A stretch of DNA of 64,000 nucleotides, from positions 62,001-126,000 of the forward strand of contig JALFTI010000021.1 of the NCBI GenBank assembly GCA_022778585.1. The letters are read 5' to 3'. Of this stretch, positions 17,731 through 26,607 are shown piece after piece (the stretch's first letter is position 1; the number at the start of each line of letters is the position of its first letter). Below the pieces are notes generated by a model. That model did no database searches and was not told the DNA's origin. It was given only the letters and a program-made list of their open reading frames with translations. The translations under genes were made by a program, and so were the position numbers. This DNA is from Pygmaiobacter massiliensis (GTDB taxonomy: Bacteria; Bacillota; Clostridia; Oscillospirales; Ruminococcaceae).

Positions 17731-18651
17731 CTACAGGGCGGCTGCCGGGCTTTTTTGCTGCAAAGCCTGCTGCAGCAAAATTTCTTCCAGCCGGCGGGCA
17801 GCAGTACCAAGGCGGCGATTTTTTTCCTGCACAAGGCAGATCTGCCGTTGGGGCAAAAAACTGGTAAGCGAAAGCTGTACCAGCCTACCCTGGCTAAGCC
17901 CTTCCCGGGCGTAAAAATCGGGTACCAGCCCAATTCCAAGCCCTGCTTCCACCAGGGGTAAAACCTGGTCAGAGGTAGAGGTCTCAACCTCTGGCTCAAA
18001 AGGCAGCTGGTAGCGGGCATACCATTCCCGGTACAGGGTGTGGGTGCCGGTACCCGCACCCTGGCATACCAGCGGCAGCCGGGCCAGCTGGCGCGGGGTG
18101 AGGGGCTGTTTGATATGCGCCGCCTGCGCCGGGCTGCATACCGCCACATTTTGAAACCGGGTCAAAACGGTGCACTGCAGCCCTTCCGCTGCCTGTATAG
18201 GGCTGGTGACCACCGCAAGGTCCACCGTGCGTTTTTGCAAAGCAGCCACCGCCTGCGGGGTGGTGTGGTCCAGTACCCGCAGCCGAATGCCCGGCCAGCT
18301 TTCCCCAAACTGCTGCAACACCGGCAAAAGCAGGCCTTTTAGTGCAATTTCGCTGGCGGCAATGGCCACGGTACCGACTTCCAGCTGTAATTCGCGGGCA
18401 AGTTCCGCTTCGCCGGCCTGCAGCTGGCTTACTGCGGCGCTAACCCGGGCATATAAAATATGGCCTTCCGGCGTTAGCTCAACCCCCCGGCTGGAACGGG
18501 TAAACAGGCTGCAGCCCAGTGTTTGTTCCAGCTTTTTTATTGTGCGGGTCAAATTTGGCTGGCTGGCATAAAGCTGATCAGCCGCTTGGGAAAAACTGCC
18601 GCAGCGGGCCACATAGTAGAACACCCGATAAGCGTCATAGCTAATATACAT
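17731..18651 (-). CDS. LysR family transcriptional regulator
   Basis: 306 aa. An N-terminal winged helix-turn-helix (YRVFYYVARCGSFSQAADQLYASQPNLTRTI... residues 8-60) precedes the two-lobe periplasmic-binding-like effector domain (about 90-295). ATG 18651 follows GAAGGAG. It is divergent from the MATE transporter at 18776 with a shared AT-rich 124-bp intergenic region, the usual arrangement for a LysR regulator controlling its neighbour. Effector unknown. Confidence 0.92.
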   Translation of the reverse strand: MYISYDAYRVFYYVARCGSFSQAADQLYASQPNLTRTIKKLEQTLGCSLFTRSSRGVELTPEGHILYARVSAAVSQLQAGEAELARELQLEVGTVAIAASEIALKGLLLPVLQQFGESWPGIRLRVLDHTTPQAVAALQKRTVDLAVVTSPIQAAEGLQCTVLTRFQNVAVCSPAQAAHIKQPLTPRQLARLPLVCQGAGTGTHTLYREWYARYQLPFEPEVETSTSDQVLPLVEAGLGIGLVPDFYAREGLSQGRLVQLSLTSFLPQRQICLVQEKNRRLGTAARRLEEILLQQALQQKSPAAAL

Positions 18652-18701
18652 GGCGGCTCCTTCTATATAAAAATGATATAATAATAATATATACTATATA
18701 T

Positions 18702-18730
18702 TTTACATGGGGCTTTGACGGTATTATACT
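18702..18730 (+). promoter_or_regulatory. Promoter of the MATE transporter gene
   Basis: -35 TTTACA (18702-18707), 17 bp spacer, -10 TATACT (18725-18730). The upstream AT-rich stretch 18664-18700 (repeated TATA/ATAAT) likely holds the LysR binding site and the opposing promoter. Confidence 0.65.
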
Positions 18731-18775
18731 ATCAAAAGCGGCAGGCGGTCAACCGCCGCGAAAGAGGGGGAAAAC

Positions 18776-20170
18776 ATGACAAAAGACCTGACCGTGGGCA
18801 GACCGGAGCCGGTACTGTGGCAGTTCTGCCTTCCTTTGTTTGGCAGCATTATTTTCCAACAGCTGTACAACATTGCCGACAGCCTGGTGGCCGGCAAGTT
18901 TATTGGCGAAAACGCGCTGGCAGCCGTGGGTAACAGCTACGAGGTTACCTTAATTTTTATAGCCTTTGCGTTTGGCTGCAACATTGGCTGTTCGGTAGTA
19001 GTTTCGCGGCTGTTTGGTGCCAAGCAGTATAACCAAATGAAAAGCGCGGTAAGCACGGCCGCCATTGCCAGTGCTATTTTGTGTGCGGCTTTAATGGCCA
19101 TTGCGCTGCCGGCGTCGCCTTTCTTGCTGCGGCTGATCCAAACCCCGCAGGAAATTTTGGCAGATTCTGAATTGTACCTGGACATTTATGTTCTGGGCCT
19201 ACCGTTTTTGTTCTTTTACAATATTTCCACCGGCATTTTTTCGGCGCTGGGCGATTCGCGCACTCCGTTTATCTTCCTGGCCATTTCCTCCACCTCCAAC
19301 ATTGCGGTGGATATTCTGTTTGTAGCCGGTTTTGGCATGGGAGTAGACGGTGTGGCCTGGGCCACCTTCCTGTGCCAGGGGGTCAGCTGTGTGCTGGCGG
19401 TGCTGGTAGTACTGCGCCGGCTGTCCGGCTTTGCCAAGGGAGAAAAATGTGCCCGTTTTTCCTGGCCTCTTCTGCGGGAAATTGCTACCATTGCTATTCC
19501 CAGTACCCTGCAGCAAAGCTTTATTTCGGTGGGCAACATTATTATTCAGGGAGTTATTAACGGGTTTGGCCCCAGTGTAATTGCCGGCTATTCGGCTGCG
19601 GTTAAGTTAAATAACCTGGTAATTACCAGCTTTACCACGCTGGGCAACGGTATTTCCAACTACACGGCCCAGAACATCGGTGCGGGTAAGCTGGGGCGCA
19701 TTAAACAGGGCTACCGGGCCGGCGTAAAAATGGTATGGACATTAAGCTTGCCGCTGTTTGCAGCGTACTTCTTTGCAGGCAGGTATCTTTTGTACCTGTT
19801 CGCCAGTGACCCCAATGGTGCGGTTATTGAAGTTGGCATGCAGTTTTTGCGTATTTTGGCGCCGTTTTACTTTGTTATTTCGGTTAAGCTGGTGGCGGAC
19901 GGTATTCTGCGCGGTGCCGGCTTGATGAACCGGTTTATGATAGCCACCTTTACCGACCTGATTTTGCGGGTGGTGTTGGCGGTTATTCTGGCGCAGGTGT
20001 TTGGGCCGGTTGGCATTTGGAGCGCCTGGCCCATTGGCTGGAGCAGCGCGTTTGTTTTAACCCAGATTTTTTACCGGGCAGGCCCCTGGAAGGACGCTGC
20101 CGTTGAGCCGGAGACAACCCAAAGTGAATCTAGGCCGGAACATGAGGTGCAAAAAGAACCGGTTGTGTGA
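18776..20170 (+). CDS. MATE family efflux transporter
   Basis: 464 aa with about twelve membrane segments arranged as two six-helix halves, the standard MATE/NorM layout. Features include PLFGSIIFQQLYNIADSLVAG at the first helix, the family-typical SALGDSRTPF after helix 5 and GAGKLGRIKQGYRAG in the central loop. A charged tail of about 30 residues follows the last helix. Exports drugs or metabolites by Na+ or H+ antiport; substrate unknown. Divergent LysR neighbour is the probable regulator. Confidence 0.93.
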   Translation: MTKDLTVGRPEPVLWQFCLPLFGSIIFQQLYNIADSLVAGKFIGENALAAVGNSYEVTLIFIAFAFGCNIGCSVVVSRLFGAKQYNQMKSAVSTAAIASAILCAALMAIALPASPFLLRLIQTPQEILADSELYLDIYVLGLPFLFFYNISTGIFSALGDSRTPFIFLAISSTSNIAVDILFVAGFGMGVDGVAWATFLCQGVSCVLAVLVVLRRLSGFAKGEKCARFSWPLLREIATIAIPSTLQQSFISVGNIIIQGVINGFGPSVIAGYSAAVKLNNLVITSFTTLGNGISNYTAQNIGAGKLGRIKQGYRAGVKMVWTLSLPLFAAYFFAGRYLLYLFASDPNGAVIEVGMQFLRILAPFYFVISVKLVADGILRGAGLMNRFMIATFTDLILRVVLAVILAQVFGPVGIWSAWPIGWSSAFVLTQIFYRAGPWKDAAVEPETTQSESRPEHEVQKEPVV

Positions 20171-20283
20171 GCGCACGGCTTGTACCGTAAACGATTTTGT
20201 AATTTGCTGAAAATGAGTTGTGCGGGGAAATACCTTCGTCTTCCCGCTGACGAAAAAACCTCCGCCCCGCACATTTTTTATAA

Positions 20284-20316
20284 AAAAAGCCGCGCTTTGA
20301 AAAGCGCGGCTTTTTA
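20284..20316 (+). terminator. Terminator of the MATE gene
   Basis: AAAAAGCCGCGCTTT, GA, AAAGCGCGGCTTTTT: near-perfect stem with T run; bidirectional in appearance. The region 20317-20557 holds nothing recognisable. Confidence 0.88.
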
Positions 20317-20557
20317 TTTAGCAAGCTGCGACGGCAGCAAAATTTATGCAAAACCACAAAGACCAAATGGCTGGCGCAGGCTGCAAAAAACAAACGAAAA
20401 AAATGCATTTGGCGCACGGTATAACCGGCAGGCGGTATCCGCGTGCTGAAAACGCCTTTCTTTTAAATGAGGGCAAAAAGAGTATGGATGTACCTTTTCA
20501 GCTGTTTTAAGACGCACCGAAAGGTTAAAAGCTTTATAAAAGGGGTGCAAAAGCAGG

Positions 20558-21964
20558 TTACCCCGGGTTTAGCCAGGCCTTTTTAAGCAGCCCAACCGCG
20601 TGGGTGATCTGCTGTGTTTCCAGCGCGCCGTACCCCAAAACCAGAACGGGAAAATTGGGTGAAGCTGCAAGGCGCTGGTAGCGGGAAAGGCCGGTTACCA
20701 AAACACCGGCATTTTCTGCCCGCTGGCACAGCTGGCTTTCGCTTAGCCCAAGCTTAAGTGTTGCGGTGAGAAAAAGCCCGGTGTGCAGGCCGCCAAATTC
20801 CACCTGGCTGCCAAAGGCGTGCTGCAATGCGCTTACCAGTGCGTCCCGCCGGCGGCGGTATACCCCGCGTGCCCGGTTCAAATGCCGGGCAAAATGGCCG
20901 CCGGATAAAAGTTCGGCCAGGGTTTGCTGTTCAAACCGGGAGACGGTGGAAGCATACCCGGCAAAGCGCTGGCGCCAGGCGGCAAGAATATGGGGCGGCA
21001 GTACCATATAGCCAATGCGAATGCTAGGGGCAAGGCTTTGGCTGAAGGTGCCAAGGTAGACCACCTGTCCGGTACTGCAAAGCCCCTGCAGGGAAGGAGT
21101 TGCGCGGCCGGAAAACCGAAATTCCGAGTCGTAGTCATCCTCTACGATCAGCCGGTCGAGGTCGGCAGCAGCCCAGGACAGCAAAGCGGACCGCCGGCCC
21201 ATTGGCATAAATGCGCCGGTTGGAAACTGGTGGGAGGGGGTAACATAGGCCACCTGCGCGCCGCTTTCGTACAGCTTGTCCAGCTGTATGCCGCCGGCGT
21301 CCACTGGAACCGGCACAGTGACCACCTGGCTGTTCTGCAGAATAACGCCTGTTTTCTGATAGCCGGGGTCCTCTACCGCCACCTTTTTTTCTCGAAGCAG
21401 CTGTGCCAAAAGGCCCAAAAGGTATTCAATACCGGCGCCCACTATAATCTGATCCGGCGTGCAGCGCACCGCGCGGTACTGGCTTAGATAGGCGGCAATA
21501 GCCTGCCGCAGCTGCAAATCTCCCTGGGCCTGACCGGGCTGTAAAAGAGTTTCCAGGCGGGCCAGCTGCCCGCGTTCAATTCGCGCCCAGGTTTTTGCAG
21601 GAAAAAGCCCGGCGTCCATGCCGCGGGTGGAAAATTGCACCCGAAAAGTACTTTCCTGGGGTTCAAAGGCGGGCAGTGCGGCGGTAGAACCTTGTGGCTG
21701 GAAAGGAAAAAGCGGTGCAATATCCGCCACAAAGTAGCCGCTGCGGGGTTTTGTTTCAATATAACCTTCTTCCTCCAGCATGGCATAAGCGGTTTCCACT
21801 GTGTTACGCGACACCCCCAAGTTGGCTGCCGCGCTGCGCCGGGCAGGCAGCCGCTGCCCGGCGGTAAGCTGGCCGGAGGCTATTTGCTCGGCTAGGCAGG
21901 CGTAAATTTGGTAATAAAGTGGTTTGGTGCTTTGAGGATCAAATACCACCGGAATATAATCCAT
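20558..21964 (-). CDS. MocR/PdxR-type GntR regulator with aminotransferase-like domain
   Basis: 468 aa. The GntR winged helix (residues 10-78, RSAAANLGVSRNTVETAY) is joined to a fold-type I aminotransferase-like domain (about 115-460). The cofactor-pocket motif EDDYDSEFRF is present, but the position of the PLP-Schiff-base lysine reads GTFSQSLAPSIRIGY, with Gln where GabR/PdxR proteins have Lys. ATG 21964 follows AGGAGG. It is divergent from an ECF S-component gene, a pairing typical of PdxR control of vitamin B6 uptake. Sensing would have to be non-covalent if PLP is the ligand. Confidence 0.88.
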   Translation of the reverse strand: MDYIPVVFDPQSTKPLYYQIYACLAEQIASGQLTAGQRLPARRSAAANLGVSRNTVETAYAMLEEEGYIETKPRSGYFVADIAPLFPFQPQGSTAALPAFEPQESTFRVQFSTRGMDAGLFPAKTWARIERGQLARLETLLQPGQAQGDLQLRQAIAAYLSQYRAVRCTPDQIIVGAGIEYLLGLLAQLLREKKVAVEDPGYQKTGVILQNSQVVTVPVPVDAGGIQLDKLYESGAQVAYVTPSHQFPTGAFMPMGRRSALLSWAAADLDRLIVEDDYDSEFRFSGRATPSLQGLCSTGQVVYLGTFSQSLAPSIRIGYMVLPPHILAAWRQRFAGYASTVSRFEQQTLAELLSGGHFARHLNRARGVYRRRRDALVSALQHAFGSQVEFGGLHTGLFLTATLKLGLSESQLCQRAENAGVLVTGLSRYQRLAASPNFPVLVLGYGALETQQITHAVGLLKKAWLNPG

Positions 21965-22012
21965 GGATAAACCTCCTGTAAAATGGAAACTGGCCCCATT
22001 AAAAAAATAAAA

Positions 22013-22049
22013 ATTGGCAGTTTTAAAGGTGCCAATTATTCGCTACAAT
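22013..22049 (+). promoter_or_regulatory. Promoter and dyad upstream of the ECF S component
   Basis: ATTGGCA (22013-22019), 10 bp, TGCCAAT (22030-22036) is a perfect inverted repeat. It overlaps a weak promoter, -35 TTTTAA (22021-22026) and -10 TACAAT (22044-22049), 17 bp apart. It is a candidate binding site for the divergently encoded MocR regulator. Confidence 0.5.
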
Positions 22050-22184
22050 GAGGATATTCCATCCCAACCAGATTGTCAAGCGGCAAAGCTTCGGCCGGCC
22101 TTTGCGGCAAGGTGAAATCTGTGGCCGAATGGACAAAGAAAAAACGCATATTGGAATGATCTGCGTGAAGGGGGATTTAAAACC

Positions 22185-22829
22185 ATGTCACAAACGGGTA
22201 TGTGGCTGCTTTTGGCAGTGGTAGCAGCGGCGGTTATCTTGCTAAGCGCTTTGTATAAGCGCCGTTTTACGGTAAAAGAGCTTTCACTGATTGGCATTAT
22301 GGCGGCGCTGAGCCTGATTGCTTATCTGTTTTTCCGGGTGCCGTTCTACGGCGGTTCTTCGTTTCATTTAGGAAACACCTTTACTGTGCTGGCGGCTTTG
22401 CTGCTGGACGGTGTTTCGGGCGGGCTGGCCGGAGCCATTGGCCTTTCTTTGGCGGATGTTTTGGCAGGCGACCCGGGGTACGCCGTTACCACCTTTATTT
22501 TAAAGTTTATTATAGGGCTTACAAGCGGTGCGGTAGCCCACCGAGTTTTCCATTTAAAAAAGCTGGCGGCTCAAAAGCAGGGGGGATACCTGTTTAAGGT
22601 GACAGTGTCCGCCGCGGCGGGGCTTATTTTAAATGTATTTACCGACCCTATTTTGGGCTATTTTAGAAATGTATATATTTTTGGGCAGCCCTACACCATT
22701 GCACAGGCGCTTGTTAAGGTGGCCGGCGGGGTGACATTGGTGAATAGCCTGCTTTCCACCGCCTGCGCGGTTGCTTTGTATTTGGCTGTGCGTCCCGCAT
22801 TGGAAAAGGCCGGCCTTTTGGAACGGTAA
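22185..22829 (+). CDS. ECF transporter S component (probable vitamin uptake)
   Basis: 214 aa with six membrane segments. KELSLIGIMAALSLIAYLFF and the following SSFHLGNTFTVLAALLLDGVSGGLAGAIG stretch are typical of substrate-specific ECF subunits of the PdxU/HmpT type, as is ILNVFTDPILGYF. It would dock onto the EcfT-EcfA module at the start of the window. Divergence from a MocR/PdxR-like regulator suggests vitamin B6 as substrate; other vitamins (thiamine precursor, pantothenate) cannot be excluded from sequence alone. A 36-bp strong hairpin terminator follows. Confidence 0.85.
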   Translation: MSQTGMWLLLAVVAAAVILLSALYKRRFTVKELSLIGIMAALSLIAYLFFRVPFYGGSSFHLGNTFTVLAALLLDGVSGGLAGAIGLSLADVLAGDPGYAVTTFILKFIIGLTSGAVAHRVFHLKKLAAQKQGGYLFKVTVSAAAGLILNVFTDPILGYFRNVYIFGQPYTIAQALVKVAGGVTLVNSLLSTACAVALYLAVRPALEKAGLLER

Positions 22830-22937
22830 CCCCATTGTTTATTGGGCGTAAAAATATGACGCTTTATACCCAAAGCCGAAACTGAAAAATAGGCAGCCTG
22901 GCAGTGTAAATGGACTGGGCTTTGCGAAAGTAAAAAC

Positions 22938-22974
22938 AAATACCGCCCACCCTTTTAAAGGGTGGGCGGTATTT
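22938..22974. terminator. Bidirectional terminator between ECF S gene and the small ORF at 23.0 kb
   Basis: AAATACCGCCCACCCTTTT and its near-exact reverse complement form an almost loopless stem with A and T flanks, serving convergent genes. Confidence 0.85.
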
Positions 22975-22994
22975 GTTGTGAGGAAGGAGAAAGC

Positions 22995-23222
22995 TTAAAT
23001 TGCAGGCTGCAGGCGGGCCAAAAGCGCGCGCGCCTGTTCAACCTCTTTCGGGGTGACAAAAATGCGGTATTTGCGCCCACCCTGCTGCGGCAAAGTGGCA
23101 ATAGGCAGGTCCAGCCGCACCACATATTCAATTTCATGAGCCTCTAAAAGATCCCGCAGCCTTGCCTGATGTTCAGCGGAGGTGGTGGTGAATAATTCCT
23201 GTCTGTTCTGTAACCCTACCAT
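22995..23222 (-). CDS. Small hypothetical protein (possible DUF2007-like fold)
   Basis: 75 aa, ATG 23222 behind AAAAGGGGATGA. The composition is a mixed alpha/beta small domain: LRDLLEAHEIEYVVRLD... and YRIFVTPKEVEQARALLARL, which resembles the end of small signal-transducing DUF2007-type domains, but the match is weak. A TATAAT on the minus strand at 23286-23291 may be its -10 box. Convergent with the ECF S gene. Confidence 0.55.
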   Translation of the reverse strand: MVGLQNRQELFTTTSAEHQARLRDLLEAHEIEYVVRLDLPIATLPQQGGRKYRIFVTPKEVEQARALLARLQPAI

Positions 23223-23428
23223 ACCGTCATCCCCTTTTCCAAATCGTCAATTCCTTAACGGAATCTTAGCACTTTCTTTACCGTCATTATAGCACAGTGG
23301 GCAAGAACAGCGTGACCAAAAAACATAAAAATTATTTGGGCATATAGCAGAATTTTACTTGTTGCAAACAAAAATTTTTATTGCCACAAGCAGCAAGCGG
23401 TAAAATCCGGCAGGCAATTGGTAAAAAC

Positions 23429-23470
23429 AAAAAGCCCCGGCCTTGTTAAAAACAGGGCCGGGGCTTTTTT
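23429..23470. terminator. Terminator of the SGNH hydrolase gene
   Basis: AAAAGCCCCGGCCTTGTT, AAA, AACAGGGCCGGGGCTTTTTT forms a strong hairpin directly behind the leftward gene ending at 23484. Confidence 0.88.
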
Positions 23471-23483
23471 ACAAAAGGCAGTT

Positions 23484-24641
23484 TTAGGCAGCTGGTGTGG
23501 AAGCAGCCTGCGAAGCGGCTGGTGCAGAGGAAGCTGCGGGTGGTTGCGCAGCGGCAGATTCGGCAGCTTCCCATTCGGCCTGGCGCTGGGCTTCTTCATC
23601 CCAACGGGTGTCGGGGTTTTTGGCAGGAATAGCGCTTTCCTGGCCTTGGGTAGCCGTTTCAATAAACTCCGAATCGTTGCGGTAAACGGTATGGCGCTGC
23701 AGGTAATCCACCCAGGCACGGTAACCGTCCGGTACAACATGAATACCGTCCGGCTGGGCAATGTCGTAGTTTAGCACATTGTCTCGGCACAAATAACTGG
23801 CCAGATCCAGGTAATAGCAGCCCTTCTGTACCGCCATGGCGGCCAGTCGGTCGTTTACCCGGCTAATCCGCTCCGGGTTCAGGCCCGGGCGGCTTTCTAC
23901 CCCTTTGGCTGTGGGGTAAAGGATGGACTGTACATAAATTTCCACATCCGGCAGCCGCTCGCGCAGCAGATCGATAACGGCAGCATAGTCCGAAACCAGC
24001 TTGTCTTCCGCAGCGGCAGTTTCGTTCACCAGCACATTGGTGCCGAACATCATATAAATTTTCTTGGGCCGGTAGGAATAAACCTGAACAATAGGATCGT
24101 AGGGTTCGGTGTCCTTGCTGGTCTGCCAGACCTCACCGTTGGCCGGCGGCGAAACGCTGATTTCGGCGACGACCTTTGCATTGGGCAGGCCGGTGTCGGA
24201 GGTATAGCTTCGCCAGCCGGTTGTAATGGAATCGCCAAAGAATACGGCGTCGTCAAAATACGAAAGCGAAACCTTACCGTTTTCGGGCAGGCTCAGCATT
24301 TTTGCACTGGCACTAATAATACCTGCGGTGTTGATGGTCTGTTCGGGATTTTCCACCGTGCTCCACAGCTCAGACTGACTGATAGACGGAGTTTGCTGGG
24401 AGGAAGATTCCGGCTGAGAAGAAGGCTGCGAACTGCTTTGGGTACTGTCGGAAGCGGGCTGGCTAAGAGAGGTTTCAGAGGAAGAACTGTCCGCCTCGGC
24501 TGGACCTTCTATAATGCGCACAATAAACCAGGCAAGCGCACACAGCAAAAGCGCAATGAGCAGAATAAGCCCAAACCGCTGCAGTTTGCGCCGGCGCCGG
24601 CGCCGGTATGACTGGGCGCGAAATTCACGGTAGGTGGACAA
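23484..24641 (-). CDS. Membrane-anchored SGNH/GDSL-family hydrolase
   Basis: 385 aa from TTG 24641, chosen because AGGAG lies 8 bp upstream. Basic head (RRRRRRK), one membrane anchor (about 23-45), a Ser/Gln-rich linker (50-95), then an SGNH domain: block I FFGDSITTGW near 135, block III FGTNVL near 200 and block V DGIHVVPDGY near 305 carrying the Asp-His pair. The C-terminus is a long Ala/Ser/Pro-rich tail. It probably removes or transfers acyl groups on extracellular glycans. Own promoter upstream; adjacent to the glycan locus. Confidence 0.87.
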   Translation of the reverse strand: MSTYREFRAQSYRRRRRRKLQRFGLILLIALLLCALAWFIVRIIEGPAEADSSSSETSLSQPASDSTQSSSQPSSQPESSSQQTPSISQSELWSTVENPEQTINTAGIISASAKMLSLPENGKVSLSYFDDAVFFGDSITTGWRSYTSDTGLPNAKVVAEISVSPPANGEVWQTSKDTEPYDPIVQVYSYRPKKIYMMFGTNVLVNETAAAEDKLVSDYAAVIDLLRERLPDVEIYVQSILYPTAKGVESRPGLNPERISRVNDRLAAMAVQKGCYYLDLASYLCRDNVLNYDIAQPDGIHVVPDGYRAWVDYLQRHTVYRNDSEFIETATQGQESAIPAKNPDTRWDEEAQRQAEWEAAESAAAQPPAASSAPAASQAASTPAA

Positions 24642-24730
24642 GGTATCATCTCCTGTAATCTATCTTAAGCGGAAAACACCGCGTTATACAAAAAGTGTCA
24701 GCGTGCAAACCCTATTAGGCCGCAACGATT

Positions 24731-24759
24731 ATTATATCCCATTTATGGTACGACTGCAA
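24731..24759 (-). promoter_or_regulatory. Promoter of the SGNH hydrolase gene
   Basis: Minus strand: -35 TTGCAG (24754-24759), 17 bp spacer, -10 TATAAT (24731-24736). Confidence 0.75.
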
Positions 24760-24805
24760 CGAAAAAAGAACTTCAGAAACTGTGAAAAAATTCACGGTTT
24801 GTTTT

Positions 24806-25567
24806 TTAGCGTCGAATATGGTCCCGCACAGCTTTAAAATCGGGATTTTGCTGGTATAAATGCCCGCCGATGACCTCCATCAGCAGGTAGTCTTCCTCGC
24901 TGTCGATATCCAAAATGCCGGTGTCGAACATTTCGTAAATGCCGCAGCGGCCGTCCCACAGAATGCCGGTGGTATTTTGTGCCAAAAAGTCACGGCGAAA
25001 TACATAGATGCTGGCGTTCAAATCGTAACAAGCGGGGGCCTGCTGGCGGGCAGTATAGGGGCTTTCTATGACCTTTTCCACATGGTCGCCGGCCTGCTTT
25101 ACCATATTAAACCAGGGGTTGCGGCGGGAAGGGGCTACACTGAAAACCAAATCCAGGTCAGCTCGCGCTTCTTTTACCGAAAAGGCGCCGGCCACATCCT
25201 GCTGGCGGCGCAAGGGGCTTGTAATATCCAGGTCGATCAGATAGTCGTAGGTTTCGCCTTTCAGCTTTTCCATGGCGGACAAGGTCTGCTGGAAAACTGC
25301 CATCTTGGGCACAGTGTCGCCGCACAATTCCTCTGGGCGGGACACATGGCGAATTTCGGGATATTTTTTGCTCACCACATCCACCAGAATAGGGGAGTCG
25401 GTATTTAAAGCAATGTCTACCGCAAGGTCTGGCCGCTGCGCCGCAAACAGCTTGGCGGCTGCCAGCGTATAGTAAACCAGGGGCTGGCCACAGAAAATTT
25501 TTAAATTTTTGTTTTTAAACCCCTTGCTGCCTGCCCGGCCGCACACGGTTATCAGTACCTTCTGCAT
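24806..25567 (-). CDS. legF: CMP-nonulosonate (acylneuraminate/legionaminate) cytidylyltransferase
   Basis: 253 aa from ATG 25567, placed 8 bp after GGAAAGGA; an ATG at 25576 is too close to it. The N-terminal nucleotide loop LITVCGRAGSKGFKNKN is the cytidylyltransferase signature; LIDLDITSPLRRQQDV and the IDSEEDY metal-ligand region are also typical. It activates a nonulosonic acid with CTP before transfer. It is the last gene of the leftward pathway operon, 45 bp after the first dehydrogenase. NeuA and LegF cannot be told apart by eye; the LegB/LegC/PtmE neighbours favour legionaminate. Confidence 0.9.
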   Translation of the reverse strand: MQKVLITVCGRAGSKGFKNKNLKIFCGQPLVYYTLAAAKLFAAQRPDLAVDIALNTDSPILVDVVSKKYPEIRHVSRPEELCGDTVPKMAVFQQTLSAMEKLKGETYDYLIDLDITSPLRRQQDVAGAFSVKEARADLDLVFSVAPSRRNPWFNMVKQAGDHVEKVIESPYTARQQAPACYDLNASIYVFRRDFLAQNTTGILWDGRCGIYEMFDTGILDIDSEEDYLLMEVIGGHLYQQNPDFKAVRDHIRR

Positions 25568-25612
25568 TCTAATCATCCTTTCCGGGGCATCTGCCCCGCT
25601 CTGTAAGCGCTT

Positions 25613-26530
25613 TTATTCTCCCAGCGTCAGCCGCAATACCCGCAGTGCCATTTCCGGCGGGTTCACTGCCGGGGCATTGCCCGACGCAAAGTCCACAAAA
25701 TAGGCCATTTCCCGCTCGTAGCGGCGGTTTACCGGTTCTTCGTACTGTTCTGTATGTCCGTCCGGAAAAGTGAGGGTTCCTGCGCCAAAGTCGGCGGTAA
25801 GGGTGCCGTTTTTGGTAAAAAATTCGGCGCTGCGCCGGTAGGTGCGGCCAAAATAATCCAAATGCACCTCTGCCAAAAGGTCTTTGTACCGGGCAATATA
25901 TACCGAAAGGTCGTCCGAATCGATCTCCAAATCGGAGTAGGTGCCTTTCAGGTTATAGCATTCCAAAGGAAAGCCCAAAAGGTCCACCAGATAGTCCCAC
26001 TCGTGGATCAGGTCAATGGTGACCCCGCCGCCCAGTGCCCGAATGGCCGAATAGACGGTGCGGTAGTCCACGCCGGGGCGCCAGTCGGGCAGGTAGCTGG
26101 AACAGATAACCCGCGCCGAATAGACCCGCTGGCCTATAAGCGCCTTTTTCAAAGCCAAAAAGGTACCGCACCAGCGCATGGGCGCGGCCACATAGCAGCG
26201 CTTGTGCTCTACACCGCAGTCTGCAAGGTCCCGCAAGCCATCTTCAAAAATGGGTTTTTCAATAAAAAAGGCATCGGCATTGGCGCTAAGGGTGCAAAGC
26301 GTGTCATAGTGAAGCTTGGTGGGATTTGTAATGAAAATGGCATCGTAATGGTCGGTGATGGGGCCAAAAAGCTCTCCGCTTAAAAGAGCGCGGGTTTCCG
26401 GCGGAAGAGGGCGGGAGCCGGAACGCAGCGCAAACGCTGAAAGGCTGATGCCGCGCGCCTGGCACAGCGCGGTGAGGTTTTTTAAATGGCGGGTGCCAAT
26501 GGATCCAAGCCCCACAAACAGTACTTTCAT
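25613..26530 (-). CDS. Gfo/Idh/MocA family oxidoreductase (A)
   Basis: 305 aa. Rossmann NAD(P) motif VGLGSIGTRHLKNL at the N-terminus, ITNPTKLHYDTL, and the family EKP motif (FFIEKPIF) near 93. The C-terminal beta-sheet domain includes GGGVTIDLIHEWDYL, with the conserved Asp and His at the active site. ATG 26530 follows AAAAGGAG. It lies in the nonulosonate operon between the cytidylyltransferase and a second dehydrogenase, so it probably oxidises or reduces a sugar or nucleotide sugar of that pathway; exact step unknown. Confidence 0.88.
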   Translation of the reverse strand: MKVLFVGLGSIGTRHLKNLTALCQARGISLSAFALRSGSRPLPPETRALLSGELFGPITDHYDAIFITNPTKLHYDTLCTLSANADAFFIEKPIFEDGLRDLADCGVEHKRCYVAAPMRWCGTFLALKKALIGQRVYSARVICSSYLPDWRPGVDYRTVYSAIRALGGGVTIDLIHEWDYLVDLLGFPLECYNLKGTYSDLEIDSDDLSVYIARYKDLLAEVHLDYFGRTYRRSAEFFTKNGTLTADFGAGTLTFPDGHTEQYEEPVNRRYEREMAYFVDFASGNAPAVNPPEMALRVLRLTLGE

Positions 26531-26607
26531 AGGATACTCCTTTTGTAAACAGAAAAACCGTGAAACCTACCGGCTGCAAAAAAATGGAGAAAACACAAAT
26601 GGGCGCT

